DNA of 64,000 nucleotides, from the NCBI RefSeq assembly GCF_036002945.1, contig NZ_CP108529.1, positions 2,170,001 through 2,234,000 of the forward strand, given 5' to 3'. Below are positions 42,340 to 51,617 of the stretch, piece by piece. The notes beneath the pieces are model-generated. The model saw nothing but the letters and a program-made list of their open reading frames with translations. It made no database searches and was not told where the DNA came from. This stretch comes from Streptomyces sp. NBC_01224 (GTDB taxonomy: Bacteria; Actinomycetota; Actinomycetes; Streptomycetales; Streptomycetaceae). Numbering within the stretch: position 1 is the stretch's first letter; each line of letters begins with the position of its first letter. Made by a program: the position numbers and the translations under genes.

Positions 42340-44913
42340 CTACAGCCGTGGGTCGACCGGCTCCGACTCCAGGGCCAGCACCGCGAACACCGCCTCGTGG
42401 ACCCGCCACAGCGGCTCCCCGTCGGCCAGCCGGTCCAGCGCTTCGAGCCCCAGCGCGTACTCCCGGAGCGCCAACGACCGCTTGTGGCCGAGGAACCGGC
42501 CGCGCAGCCGCTCCAGATTCTCCGGGCGGGTGTACTCGGGGCCATAGATGATCCGGAGGTACTCCCGGCCGCGCACCTTGATGCCCGGCTGGACCAGCCT
42601 GCCCTTGCCGTCCCGTACGAGCGCGGCGAGCGGCTTGACGACCATGCCTTCGCCGCCGCGGCCGGTCATCTCCAGCCACCAGTCGATACCGGAGCGCACC
42701 GACGCCTCGTCACCGGTGTCGACGACGAGCCTGCGGGTGACCTGGAGCAGACCGGTCGGATCGTGCTCGACCAGCCGGTCGAGCCAGGCCAACTGCTCGT
42801 CGTGCGGTACGGAGGCCAGCGAGCGGCCCTGCACGGCGAGGATCTGGAACGGCGCGAGCCGCACCCTGTCCAGGCCCTGGGTGCTCCAGCAGTAGCGGCG
42901 GTACGCCTCGGTGAACGCGATCGCGTCCTCGGCCCGTCCCTGCTGGCGGTCCGCGAGCGCGCCCACGTCCACCCCACGGGCCACCGCTGCCGCGAGTGCC
43001 GCGTTGGCCTCCGGGAAGACCGCCCCGGATGCGGCACCGACCGCGGCGTACTGCGAGCGCAGCAGCCCGGCCGCCTTGAGAGACCACGGCATCAGCTCGG
43101 CGTCGAGCAGCACCCAGTCGGTGTCCCATTCCTCCCAGAGTCCGGCGGCGGCGACGGCGGTGCGCAGCCTGCCGAGGATCACCTCGGTGAGTGCGACGTC
43201 GTCGAGGAACGGCCTTCCCGTGCGGGTGTAGAGAGCCCCGGTCGGACCTCCCTCACCGCCGGAGGCGTGGGAGGTCCCCCCTGCGCCGAACCTCTCACGG
43301 GCGGTGTTCGCGTCCCGGCAGACCAGCACCACCGCGCGTGAGCCCATGTGCTTCTCCTCGCACACGACCTTGGTGACACCGTCCGCCCGGTACTGGGCGA
43401 AGGCCTCGGCCGGGTGCTCCAGATAACCGTCCTCGTGCGAGGTGGCGGTGGGCGCCATGGTCGGCGGGAGGTAGCCGAGCAGCCGCGGGTCGATGGCGAA
43501 CCGGCTCATGACTTCGAGCGCCGCCGCGGCGTTCTCCTCGCGGACCGAGATGCGGCCCATGTGCCGGGTCTCCACGATCCGGCGGCCGTGCACATCTGCG
43601 AGGTCCAGCGGCCTGCCCTCCCTGCCCCCGGGCGCCTCGGTGGTCAGCGGCTTGGCCGGCTGGTACCAGACCTTCTCGGCCGGTACGTCGACGAGCTCGC
43701 GCTCCGGCCAGCGCAGCGCGGTCATCTTCCCGCCGAAGACCGCACCGGTGTCCAGGCAGATGGTGTTGTTGACCCAGGAGGTGTTGGGCACCGGGGTGTG
43801 GCCGTAGACCACGGCGGCACGGCCGCGGTACTCCTGCGCCCACGGGTAGCGCACGGGCAGGCCGAACTCGTCGGTCTCACCGGTGGTGTCCCCGTACAGC
43901 GCGTGCGAACGGACCCGCCCGGAGGTGCGCCCGTGGTACTTCTCGGGCAGTCCGGCGTGACAGACGACGAGCTTGCCCTCGTCGAGCACGTAGTGGCTGA
44001 CGAGCCCGTCGATGAACTCCCGCACCTGCTCACGGAAGGCGGGGTCCTTCTCGTCCTCGCGGTCCAACTGCTCGATGGTCTCGGCAAGTCCATGGGTGTG
44101 CTGGACCTTGCGGCCCTTGAGGTAGCGGCCGAGCTTGTTCTCGTGGTTGCCCGGCACGCACAGGGCGTTGCCCGCCGACACCATGGACATGACGCGGCGC
44201 AGTACCCCGGGGCTGTCGGGGCCGCGGTCCACGAGGTCGCCGACGAAGACCGCCGTACGCCCTTCGGGGTGCGCACCGTCGACGTAGCCGAGCTTGCCGA
44301 GCAGGGCCTCCAGCTCCGAACTGCAGCCGTGGATGTCGCCGATGATGTCGAAAGGTCCGGTGAGGTGGCGGAGGTCGTTGTAGCGGCGCTCCAGCACCAC
44401 TTCGGCGTGCTCCGCCTCCTCTTCGGTGCGCAGAATATGCACCTTGCGGAAGCCCTCGCGCTCCAGGCCGCTCAGCGAGCGGCGCAGTTCACGGCGGTGG
44501 CGCTGGATGACGTGGCGCGGCATGTCGGCGCGGTCGGGGCGGGCCGCATTGCGCGCGATACAGACCTCTTCGGGCAGGTCGAGAACGACCGCGATGGGCA
44601 GCACGTCGTGGCTCCTGGCCAGCTGGACCAGTTGCTTGCGGCTCTCGGACTGGACGCTGGTGGCGTCCACGACGGTCAGCCGCCCGGCGGCGAGCCGCTT
44701 GCCCACGATGTAGTGCAGGACGTCGAAGGCGTCACGGCTGGCGCTCTGGTCGTTCTCGTCGTCGGCGACCAGGCCGCGGCAGAAGTCCGAGGAGACGATC
44801 TCCGTGGGCTTGAAGTGCTTACGGGCGAAGGTGGACTTGCCGGAACCGCTGGCTCCGATGAGCACCACGAGGGAGAGGTCGGTCACCGGCAACGTGCGCG
44901 AAGTACTGGTCAT
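42340..44913 (-). CDS. pnkp: bacterial polynucleotide kinase-phosphatase-ligase (RNA repair)
   Basis: 857 aa, the full three-domain Pnkp. The N-terminal kinase has the P-loop GASGSGKST (20-28). The metallophosphatase domain shows [19 protein letters not shown] and GNHENK. The C-terminal nucleotidyltransferase has K521 in [13 protein letters not shown] as the AMP-accepting lysine (KxxG-type motif I). The enzyme heals both ends of cleaved RNA and, with Hen1, seals and protects it. Overlaps the hen1 stop/start by 4 bp. Only a minority of bacteria carry the pair. Confidence 0.93.
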   Translation of the reverse strand: MTSTSRTLPVTDLSLVVLIGASGSGKSTFARKHFKPTEIVSSDFCRGLVADDENDQSASRDAFDVLHYIVGKRLAAGRLTVVDATSVQSESRKQLVQLARSHDVLPIAVVLDLPEEVCIARNAARPDRADMPRHVIQRHRRELRRSLSGLEREGFRKVHILRTEEEAEHAEVVLERRYNDLRHLTGPFDIIGDIHGCSSELEALLGKLGYVDGAHPEGRTAVFVGDLVDRGPDSPGVLRRVMSMVSAGNALCVPGNHENKLGRYLKGRKVQHTHGLAETIEQLDREDEKDPAFREQVREFIDGLVSHYVLDEGKLVVCHAGLPEKYHGRTSGRVRSHALYGDTTGETDEFGLPVRYPWAQEYRGRAAVVYGHTPVPNTSWVNNTICLDTGAVFGGKMTALRWPERELVDVPAEKVWYQPAKPLTTEAPGGREGRPLDLADVHGRRIVETRHMGRISVREENAAAALEVMSRFAIDPRLLGYLPPTMAPTATSHEDGYLEHPAEAFAQYRADGVTKVVCEEKHMGSRAVVLVCRDANTARERFGAGGTSHASGGEGGPTGALYTRTGRPFLDDVALTEVILGRLRTAVAAAGLWEEWDTDWVLLDAELMPWSLKAAGLLRSQYAAVGAASGAVFPEANAALAAAVARGVDVGALADRQQGRAEDAIAFTEAYRRYCWSTQGLDRVRLAPFQILAVQGRSLASVPHDEQLAWLDRLVEHDPTGLLQVTRRLVVDTGDEASVRSGIDWWLEMTGRGGEGMVVKPLAALVRDGKGRLVQPGIKVRGREYLRIIYGPEYTRPENLERLRGRFLGHKRSLALREYALGLEALDRLADGEPLWRVHEAVFAVLALESEPVDPRL

Positions 44914-46451
44914 GCGACTTTCGCCTCCTTCTCGGTCTCGTTGGCGGTCTCGTGCCAGGACTCGTTCTTGCTCTCGTTCTTGCTCTCGCTCTCAGTCGTG
45001 CCCCCATCGGCCGGGGTCATCGTGAACACCGCCATCTGTGTGGGCGGCCCCACCTCGGGGTCGTCGGGCCCCACGGGGACGAGATCGACGCCGTATCCAT
45101 GCCGCTGTGCCACCTCCTGGGCCCAGTCGCGGAACTCGGCCCTGGTCCACTCGAACCGGTGGTCGCCGTGGCGCACATGCCCGGCCGGAAGGGTCTCCCA
45201 GCGGACGTTGTACTCGACGTTCGGCGTCGTCACGAGCACGGTCCGCGGTCGGGCCGAACCGAACACGGCGTATTCCAGCGCGGGCAGCCTCGGCAGGTCG
45301 AGGTGCTCGATGACCTCGCTGAGCACGGCCGCGTCATACCCCTTGAGCCGCTTGTCGGTGTAGGTGAGGGAGCCCTGCTGAAGTGTGACCCGTCCGGCCT
45401 GCCGCTCCCCCATCCGGTCCATCTTCAGCCGTCGTGAGGCGATGGTGAGGGCGCGCATCGAGACATCGACGCCGACGATCTCCGTGAAGCCCACGTCCTT
45501 GAGCAGTGCCTGCACCAACTGGCCCTGACCGCAGCCCAGGTCGAGGATCCGGCTCGCCCCGGCGGTGCGCAGCGCGTCGAGGATCGCGGTGCGCCGCTGC
45601 TCAGCGAGCGGCACCGGCTTCTCCTCGGTGTCGGTCGTCTCGTCCACCGCGTTGTCGATGCTCTCGACGTCCAGGTCGTCCGATTCGGCGAGCCGCACCA
45701 GTTCGAGCCGCTGCATCGCCTGCCGCGTCAGCCCCCAGCGTCGGGACAGATAGCGGCTGGTGATCAGCTTCTGCTCGGGGTGGCCTGCCAGCCAGCCCTC
45801 GCCGGCCCGCAACAGCTTGTCCACCTCGTCCGGTGCGACCCAGTAGTGCTTGGCGTCGTCGAGCACCGGCAGCAGGACATACAGCTGCCGCAACGCATCC
45901 GCCAGCCGCAACTCGCCTTCCAGCACCAGCCGTACGTACCGCGAGTCCCCCCACTCCGGGAACTGCTCGTCCAGAGGTACGGCCACGGCGTCCACGCTCT
46001 TCCAGCCGAGCGGCCCGAAGAGCTTGCGCACCAGTTCCGCGCCGCCGCGCGCCGGCAGTGCGGGCACCTCGATCCTCAGCGGAAGCGGCGCCTGTGCACG
46101 TTCGGGCAGTGCGCGGCACACACCGTTCAGCGCGGTCTTGAAGACCGTGCTCATCGCGACGGAAAGCAGCGAGGACGCCGCATACGGACGGTCGTTGACG
46201 TACTGCGCGAGCGCCGCGTCGGGGGCGCCGCCCCGGCCCTTGCCCTTGCCGCGCCGCACCAGCGCCACGGGATCCACCTCCAGCAGGAGCGCCGCTGTGC
46301 AGCGCTCGGCGGATGCCTCGGGATAGAAGACATGCGCGGTGCCATGGGAGGTGGAGAACGTCTGCGCCTTCTCGGGATGCTTGTGCAGCAGAAAGCCGAG
46401 GTCGGTCGCGGGACGTTCCGGGTTGCCGGTCGCGCTGATTGTCAGGAACAC
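44910..46451 (-). CDS. hen1: bacterial Hen1, 3'-terminal RNA ribose 2'-O-methyltransferase
   Basis: 513 aa from GTG 46451 (VFLTISATGNPERPATDLGF, the conserved opening); GTG 46475 behind a GGGGGG tract is the alternative. The N-terminal half stimulates Pnkp ligation. The C-terminal methyltransferase has SAM motif ILDLGCGQGQLVQ and metal-binding SEVIEHLDLPR plus HGDHRFEW. It adds a 2'-O-methyl at the break during repair, preventing re-cleavage. The last ~25 residues are a low-complexity SESKNESKNESWHE tail encoded by 12-nt tandem repeats. Confidence 0.93.
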   Translation of the reverse strand: MFLTISATGNPERPATDLGFLLHKHPEKAQTFSTSHGTAHVFYPEASAERCTAALLLEVDPVALVRRGKGKGRGGAPDAALAQYVNDRPYAASSLLSVAMSTVFKTALNGVCRALPERAQAPLPLRIEVPALPARGGAELVRKLFGPLGWKSVDAVAVPLDEQFPEWGDSRYVRLVLEGELRLADALRQLYVLLPVLDDAKHYWVAPDEVDKLLRAGEGWLAGHPEQKLITSRYLSRRWGLTRQAMQRLELVRLAESDDLDVESIDNAVDETTDTEEKPVPLAEQRRTAILDALRTAGASRILDLGCGQGQLVQALLKDVGFTEIVGVDVSMRALTIASRRLKMDRMGERQAGRVTLQQGSLTYTDKRLKGYDAAVLSEVIEHLDLPRLPALEYAVFGSARPRTVLVTTPNVEYNVRWETLPAGHVRHGDHRFEWTRAEFRDWAQEVAQRHGYGVDLVPVGPDDPEVGPPTQMAVFTMTPADGGTTESESKNESKNESWHETANETEKEAKVA

Positions 46452-46503
46452 ACGTCCGAGTATGGTCCGCTTCACTCGCCCCCCACCAGGTATTTTCATG
46501 TGT

Positions 46504-47469
46504 CTACGGCACTGTCGACCCTCCTTTCCCTTCACCTGCCGTCGCTGCGCCGAGCAGCCCGGCCAGCTCCGCGATGGTCTCCGGGCCGACCCGGCAGCAG
46601 CCACCCACCAGCCGGGCGCCGGCGTCCTTCCAGGCCCGTACTCTCCCGGGATCGAAGGTGGGGGCACCAGCCCACTCCCGGCCGCCGGCATCCCACCGCT
46701 CACCGCTGTTCGGATAGACCACGACCGGTTTCCCGGCCACCTCCGCCGCCGCCCGCACCGCCCGGTCCGCGTCCGACGGATCACAGCAGTTCACCCCGAC
46801 TGCCAGCACACGGTCATGCCCCGAGGCGAGGGCGAAGGCCGTCTCCAGCGACTGCCCCGCACTGGTCCGGTCCCCCGCCACGCTGTACGAGAGCCAGACG
46901 GGCACCCCGCACCCCTCGACCGCCCGCAGCAACGCCTCGGCCTCGTCGATGTCCGGCACCGTCTCCAGCGCCAGCACATCGGGCCCTGCGGCGGCCAGCG
47001 CCTCCACCCGCGGCCGGTGAAACCGCTCCAGCTCCCGGACGGAGAGCCCGTAGCGGCCCCGGTACTCGCTGCCGTCCGCCAGCATCGCCCCGTACGGGCC
47101 GACCGAGGCGGCGACCCAGATCTCCCGCTCCACCGCACCCGCGGCCCGCCGCGCCAGCCGCACACTGCGGGCGAACAGCTCCGCCGCCTGGGCCCGTCCT
47201 ATACCCCGCCCCTCGAATCCCTCGAAGGTCGCCTGGTAACTGGCCGTGATGAGCACCTGCGCACCCGCCCGCACATAGGCAGTGTGCGCGGCCTCGATCT
47301 GCCCCGGCCCGTCGGCCAGCAGCCCGGCCGACCACAGGGCGTCGGACAGATCGCAGCCCTGCGCCTCCAGCTGGTTGGAGAGACCACCGTCGAGCAGGAC
47401 CGTCCCCTCCAAGAGGGCACGATCGAGCGCACGGGCGGGCGAACCGTTGGCTGAACGGACGGGTTGCAT
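46504..47469 (-). CDS. mmuM: homocysteine S-methyltransferase
   Basis: 321 aa. The TIM-barrel homocysteine methyltransferase has its zinc cysteines in VGVNCCDPSD and in the C-terminal VGGCCRVGPETI. TASYQATFEGF and VWLSYSVAGDRTSAGQSLE are family segments. It makes methionine from homocysteine using S-methylmethionine or SAM. Only 53 bp upstream of hen1 on the same strand, so possibly co-transcribed with the SAM-consuming Hen1; that link is speculative. Confidence 0.9.
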   Translation of the reverse strand: MQPVRSANGSPARALDRALLEGTVLLDGGLSNQLEAQGCDLSDALWSAGLLADGPGQIEAAHTAYVRAGAQVLITASYQATFEGFEGRGIGRAQAAELFARSVRLARRAAGAVEREIWVAASVGPYGAMLADGSEYRGRYGLSVRELERFHRPRVEALAAAGPDVLALETVPDIDEAEALLRAVEGCGVPVWLSYSVAGDRTSAGQSLETAFALASGHDRVLAVGVNCCDPSDADRAVRAAAEVAGKPVVVYPNSGERWDAGGREWAGAPTFDPGRVRAWKDAGARLVGGCCRVGPETIAELAGLLGAATAGEGKGGSTVP

Positions 47470-47484
47470 GGGTGACTCCCTCGT

Positions 47485-47589
47485 GAGCCGGACCCGGACC
47501 TGGTTCGGGTGAGCGGCGACCGATCCCTGACTCGGGTGAGCCGGGATGGTTCCCGGTTCAGGCGAGCCGGGATGGTTCCCGGCTCAGGT
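47485..47589. repeat. four tandem ~26-nt repeats with inner hairpins
   Basis: Units at 47485-47510, 47511-47537, 47538-47563 and 47564-47589, each opening gagc and ending cgggt or caggc/t. The last two differ at two positions only and each contains gccggga-tgg-ttcccggc. The array fills the gap between the mmuM start and the oxidoreductase stop (47584), overlapping its last codons. Confidence 0.75.
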
Positions 47590-48507
47590 GAACTGGGACT
47601 GGACCTGGGAGGAGATCAGCTCCAGGTGCTCCAGGTCGTCCAGATCCAGGACCTGGAGGTAGATCCGGGACGACCCGATCGCGCCGTACCTGCCGATCTT
47701 GTCGACCACCTCGGCGGGTGAGCCCGCGAGCCCGTTCGCCTTCAGCTCCGCCACCTCACGGCCGATGACGGAGGCGCGCCGCGCCACCTCGGCGTCGTTC
47801 TTACCGACGCAGACCACCAGGGCGTTGGAGTACACCAGGTCGTCCGGTCCGCGGCCGACCGCCTTCGCCGCCTCCTTGACCCGGCCGAACTGCTTCTCGC
47901 TGTCCTCCAGCGACGCGAAGGGAATATTGAACTCGTCCGCGTACTGCGCTGCCAGCCTCGGTGTGCGCGTCGCACCATGACCGCCGATCAGGACCGGCAC
48001 CTTGGCCTGCGCCGGCTTGGGCAGCGCGGGCGAATCGGTCAGCTGGTAGTAAGTGCCGTCGAAGCTGAACGTCTTGCCGATCTCGGTCGCCCAGAGCCCG
48101 GTGACGATCTCCAGCTGCTCCTCCAGCCTGCCGAACTTCTCCTTGGGGAACGGAATGCCGTAGGCCTTGTGCTCCTCCTCGAACCAGCCTGCGCCGAGGC
48201 CGAGCTCGACGCGTCCGCCGGACATCTGGTCGACCTGCGCGACCTGGATGGCGAGCACGCCGGGGAGCCGGAAGGTACCCGCGGTCATCAGCGTGCCGAG
48301 CCGGATCCGCTTGGTCTCGCGCGCCAGCCCGGCCAGGGTGATCCACGCGTCGGTCGGGCCGGGCAGCCCGTCCCCCGGGCCCATGCGGAGGTAGTGGTCG
48401 GAGCGGTAGAAGGCGTCGAAGCCGAGGTCTTCGGCCGCTTTGGCGACGGTGAGCAGGGTGTCGTAGTCGGCCCCTTGCTGGGGCTCGGTGAAGATTCGAA
48501 GATCCAT
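47584..48507 (-). CDS. LLM-class, probably F420-dependent, oxidoreductase
   Basis: 307 aa from ATG 48507. Luciferase-like TIM barrel: the N-terminal DYDTLLTVAKAAEDLGFDAFYRSDHYLR, RIRLGTLMTAGTFRLPGVLA, SGGRVELGLGAGWFEEEHKAYGIPFP and PVLIGGHGATRTPRLAAQYADEFN. Streptomyces homologues with this pattern use F420 rather than FMN. Substrate unknown. Confidence 0.88.
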   Translation of the reverse strand: MDLRIFTEPQQGADYDTLLTVAKAAEDLGFDAFYRSDHYLRMGPGDGLPGPTDAWITLAGLARETKRIRLGTLMTAGTFRLPGVLAIQVAQVDQMSGGRVELGLGAGWFEEEHKAYGIPFPKEKFGRLEEQLEIVTGLWATEIGKTFSFDGTYYQLTDSPALPKPAQAKVPVLIGGHGATRTPRLAAQYADEFNIPFASLEDSEKQFGRVKEAAKAVGRGPDDLVYSNALVVCVGKNDAEVARRASVIGREVAELKANGLAGSPAEVVDKIGRYGAIGSSRIYLQVLDLDDLEHLELISSQVQSQFT

Positions 48508-48643
48508 GCATCCATCCTGCACCTCCGGATGCCGGTCATTCCCCTCCTTCTCCCTGCCACGCGCCGCCACTGCCGAAGCCCTCCACGGTCACGGCCGTCC
48601 CCTACACCGTCCCGTCCCTCGTCACTTCCTGAATCCTGCGCGG

Positions 48644-49180
48644 TCACAGCTGTCCCGCCGCCGAGCCCGCCGGTCCGCGGATCGCACCGTAGGGGCCGTC
48701 CCGCTCCCGGCCCCGCTCCAGATCCTGCTGCCGCTCCCGGTCCTGCTCGTCGAGGCGCCGGAGCATTCCGTGCACCCGGTCCATGGACTCGTCGGCCGCG
48801 TCGATCGCCTCCATGCACTGCCAGTAGAGCCCCTGCTCGTCGGTCTCGCAGGCCACCCCGACCAGGGCTATCCCCACCTCCCCGAGCAGTGTGCCCAGCC
48901 CCGTCAGCGTCGCCCTCGGTTCGGCGAGCTCGGAGAGCTGCGCGGCCCGCGCCACTCCGGCCCGCGCCGCCGGGTGGTCCAGCGCCCCGCCGCTCCTTCC
49001 GCCGATCTCGCTGAGCCCACGCGCCTCTCCCCGTAGCTCCTTGGGCCCGTCCGCCGCCAGCCGGCTGCCGATCGCCTGAGCGAGCGCCTGGGCCTGCCAT
49101 GCCTCGGCGATGATGTCCGGCGTGCAGCGGCTCTGTGCCAGAGCACGCCGGCTGACTCCCACAAGCCGCTCCGCTTCCAT
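48644..49180 (-). CDS. DUF6099-like protein
   Basis: 178 aa, helical, cytoplasmic. The N-terminal MEAERLVGVSRRALAQSRC and AWQAQALAQAIGSRLA, then a helical middle with GIALVGVACETDEQGLYWQC, and a charged tail (DEQDRERQQDLERGRERDG) fit the small DUF6099 group of Streptomyces. The family name is from memory; function unknown. A GTACGGACGGGGG tract precedes the start. Confidence 0.6.
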   Translation of the reverse strand: MEAERLVGVSRRALAQSRCTPDIIAEAWQAQALAQAIGSRLAADGPKELRGEARGLSEIGGRSGGALDHPAARAGVARAAQLSELAEPRATLTGLGTLLGEVGIALVGVACETDEQGLYWQCMEAIDAADESMDRVHGMLRRLDEQDRERQQDLERGRERDGPYGAIRGPAGSAAGQL

Positions 49181-49304
49181 GCGTTACCCCCGTCCGTACG
49201 AAAAGCCGCTCAACTCATCCATTACCCACAGTGAGGGTGCTGGTACCGAAAAGCCAGGGGAATTCGGAAATCTGTGGACACGAAGTCGACTGTGAATAAG
49301 TTGA

Positions 49305-49673
49305 TCACTCCGAAGAGTGACGATCTGGCGAATCAAGGGGGTCCGGGCGCTCCGGCACCGGGAATCGGGCCTCATTCCGGTCGATCTTCTCCGCCAGCGC
49401 CGCCAGTGCGTCGATCCCCAACACCTCGCAGAACTGCAGCAGATAAGCGAGAACATCCGCGACCTCGTCCGCCACCCGGTGCGCCGTCTCGGGTGTCTCC
49501 ATCACCCGCACCGACTGCTCCGGCGTCAACCACTGGAAGATTTCGACCAGTTCGGACGCCTCGACGCTCAGCGCCGCCGCCAGGTTCTTCGGGGTGTGGT
49601 ACTGCTCCCAGTCCCGCGCAGCCGCGAACGCGGCGAGCCGTTGCTGCAGGGCACGTACATCAAGTTCTGTCAC
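49305..49673 (-). CDS. MazG-like nucleotide pyrophosphohydrolase
   Basis: 122 aa. The all-alpha NTP-PPase motif E-x-x-E...E-x-x-D is clear: LAAALSVEASELVEIFQWL and RVADEVADVLAYLLQFCEVLGID, with HTPKNLA at the entry. Such short iMazG proteins hydrolyse (d)NTPs to monophosphates, often non-canonical or damaged nucleotides. Start ATG 49673 overlaps the ATPase stop by 4 bp, so it is coupled to that gene. Confidence 0.88.
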   Translation of the reverse strand: MTELDVRALQQRLAAFAAARDWEQYHTPKNLAAALSVEASELVEIFQWLTPEQSVRVMETPETAHRVADEVADVLAYLLQFCEVLGIDALAALAEKIDRNEARFPVPERPDPLDSPDRHSSE

Positions 49674-50953
49674 GCCTTCAGGTCTACCACCGTCACCCCG
49701 GCCGTCTCCCGGGCTCGCACCGCACCCGACTCCGTGACCGTCCCCACCAGCCTGAGGTGCCCGGCCGCCCCGATCGACACCGCCAGATCCAGCAGTCCGC
49801 GCAACTGCCTTCCGTCCAGGTCCCGGTCGAGTCCGTCGGCCAGCACGGTGAGGGTCTGCATGGCCGACGGCACCTCGCCCGCGGCGTCCACCGCCAGCAC
49901 CCCGGGGCCGGTGTGCAGCACCAGAGCGAGCGCGAGGTACCTCAGCTCACCGTCGCCGAGCCGGCCGACCGGCGTCGCATGACCCCCGCCGCGCCCGACG
50001 GTCGCGCGCAGCAACCCGTCCGCGAGCCGCTCGACACCGAGTGCGGTCACCGGCCCCGCGCATCCTGCGTGAGTCGCCGCGACCAGCCGGGCGTGGCGTT
50101 GGGCGCACTGCGTGTGTGTGCGCTCCAGCACCGCCGCGAGGTTGTCGCAGCCGCGGCGCAGCCGGCCGTCGCCCGCGGGTACGGGCGCACGCATCCGCGG
50201 CGGCTGCGGTTCACAGGCGAAGACCGACCGCAGAGCCACGACCATCTGTTCGGCGGCGGCAAGGACCTGTAACTGCCCCTCGGTCCTGCCCGCCACCCGC
50301 AGCGGCAGCAGGGCAGTTCCGAGGCGGTCGTCCGGCAGCGGCGCACGCGTCACAGGGACCGCGCCCGCGGTGTGCCAGGCCGCCTGGACCGTCGAGCGCC
50401 CCGGGTCACGCAATGCGGTGGTGAGCAGGGTCTCGCCACCGCCGGTGAGCCGTTCACCGACGATACGGAGGGTGGGCTCCGCCTGAACCGCCACGTCGAG
50501 CCGTACCGGTCCTGCCGGACCGTCCGTCGTGCAGCCGATCCGGAATCCGCGGCGGCCCTGCGCATCGGCCACGGCGCCTTCCGGTACGCACCCCGCCGGG
50601 TCCGGGAAGACCTCGTCGAGCGGGTCTCCGCTGCCCAGCCGCGCCAGCGCCTCGTACGCACGCAACGCACTCGACTTGCCGCTGCCGCCGGGTCCGGCGA
50701 AGAGCGTGACCGGGCCGATGGGGAAGCCGGCGCCCCGGTGCGAGGCGAAGGCGGACAACCGCAGTTCGGTGACGACAGGTCCGGCGGAGCGGACAGGACC
50801 GCCGGAACGCCACACGGCTTCCGGCCGGGCCGGCGTATCCGTAGCGGCGGGGCCATCACCGAACACGGATGTGCCGGCAGCGGCAGGAGCTTCGCCAAGC
50901 ACGGATGTACGGGCGGACGGTGGCGGGGTGATCCCCGGGCGGAGTGCACTCAT
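49670..50953 (-). CDS. AAA/ABC-type ATPase-like protein
   Basis: 427 aa. After ~60 disordered residues (repeated SVLGEAPAA/SVFGDGPAA), VTELRLSAFASHRGAGFPIG leads to the Walker A GPGGSGKSSALRAYEAL. Near the C-terminus GRLGDGELRYLALALVLHTG is an ABC-type signature and GVLAVDAAGEV the Walker B, with Asp but no following Glu. Resembles small SMC/RecF-like or OLD-like ATPases, but no nuclease domain is visible. Coupled to the MazG-like gene; the pair could process nucleotides or DNA ends. Function unknown. Confidence 0.75.
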   Translation of the reverse strand: MSALRPGITPPPSARTSVLGEAPAAAGTSVFGDGPAATDTPARPEAVWRSGGPVRSAGPVVTELRLSAFASHRGAGFPIGPVTLFAGPGGSGKSSALRAYEALARLGSGDPLDEVFPDPAGCVPEGAVADAQGRRGFRIGCTTDGPAGPVRLDVAVQAEPTLRIVGERLTGGGETLLTTALRDPGRSTVQAAWHTAGAVPVTRAPLPDDRLGTALLPLRVAGRTEGQLQVLAAAEQMVVALRSVFACEPQPPRMRAPVPAGDGRLRRGCDNLAAVLERTHTQCAQRHARLVAATHAGCAGPVTALGVERLADGLLRATVGRGGGHATPVGRLGDGELRYLALALVLHTGPGVLAVDAAGEVPSAMQTLTVLADGLDRDLDGRQLRGLLDLAVSIGAAGHLRLVGTVTESGAVRARETAGVTVVDLKA

Positions 50954-51003
50954 GGGCGGACCGTACGCAGACCGCGGAGCGGCGAACCGTTCCGCCTGAA
51001 CGA

Positions 51004-51147
51004 CCTTCCTACGATCGGGCTACGCCTGCCGCGGCAACCCCGCCCGGACGGCATTCCCACGATCGAAGGACGTCGACCGCCGCACCTACCCTGGCAACAC
51101 CCCCGGCGGCCTTCCTACGGCCCGGGTACGCCTGCCGCCGTAACCCC
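51004..51147. repeat. degenerate repeats around the sepF-like 3' end
   Basis: 51004-51041 (ccttcctacgatcgggctac and the following bases) is repeated at 51111-51148 with six mismatches. A weaker third copy (cattcccacgatcgaagg...) lies between, starting near 51051. The downstream-most copy is the end of the sepF-like coding region, so the other copies look like tandem duplications of that gene end. Confidence 0.55.
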
Positions 51148-51513
51148 CTCGACCTCCATGCCGAGCGGCGACAGCAGGAAGACATTCCGGTCGACCCGGT
51201 GCATTCCGCTGCCCAGACCGAATACCACCCCGCTGGTGAAGTCCAGGATGCGCTTGGCCACATCCGTCTCCGCGCTGGTCAGATCGAGCAGCACCGGGAT
51301 CTGTGCGACCAGGTACTCCGCCACCTCCCGCGCGTCCGCGAAGACCTGGACCCGCAGCACGACGAGGCGCCGCTGTTCGGCTGCCGCGCTCTCGTCGGGG
51401 ACCGTACGGTGATCGACCCTGGAAGGCCACTGGTCGCGGCCGCGCAGAGGTACGACCTGGGCAAGCCCCTCCCACTGCTCGTCCGTGACGTCGTACCTGT
51501 CGTACCTGCTCAC
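51115..51513 (-). CDS. SepF-like cell-division protein (short paralogue)
   Basis: 132 aa from GTG 51513 (VSRYDRYDVTDEQWEGLAQV); the frame is open to 51576, but that start would give an unusual basic leader. The SepF core is VVLRVQVFADAREVAEYLVA, QIPVLLDLTSAETDVAKRIL and DFTSGVVFGLGSGMHRVDRNVFLLSP. It lacks the N-terminal membrane-binding amphipathic helix of true SepF. Streptomyces carries such extra SepF-like proteins (SflA/SflB in S. coelicolor), which influence septation and hyphal branching. Confidence 0.87.
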   Translation of the reverse strand: MSRYDRYDVTDEQWEGLAQVVPLRGRDQWPSRVDHRTVPDESAAAEQRRLVVLRVQVFADAREVAEYLVAQIPVLLDLTSAETDVAKRILDFTSGVVFGLGSGMHRVDRNVFLLSPLGMEVEGVTAAGVPGP

Positions 51514-51617
51514 CGGACCACCCCGTCTGTGCTTCGGTCGGCGTTGCGCCCGCTGCGCTCGCTGTTCATCGGGCAATTCTCTCGCCCCTCACCCGTTCGG
51601 CGTACCACCGACACGGT

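Noticed and set aside
42340-46451. Pnkp/Hen1 as the undescribed system
   Set aside because: The pair is a characterised bacterial RNA repair system with all expected motifs; only its tail and neighbour are new.
47485-47589. CRISPR-like array
   Set aside because: Units are contiguous with no unique spacers and no cas genes nearby.
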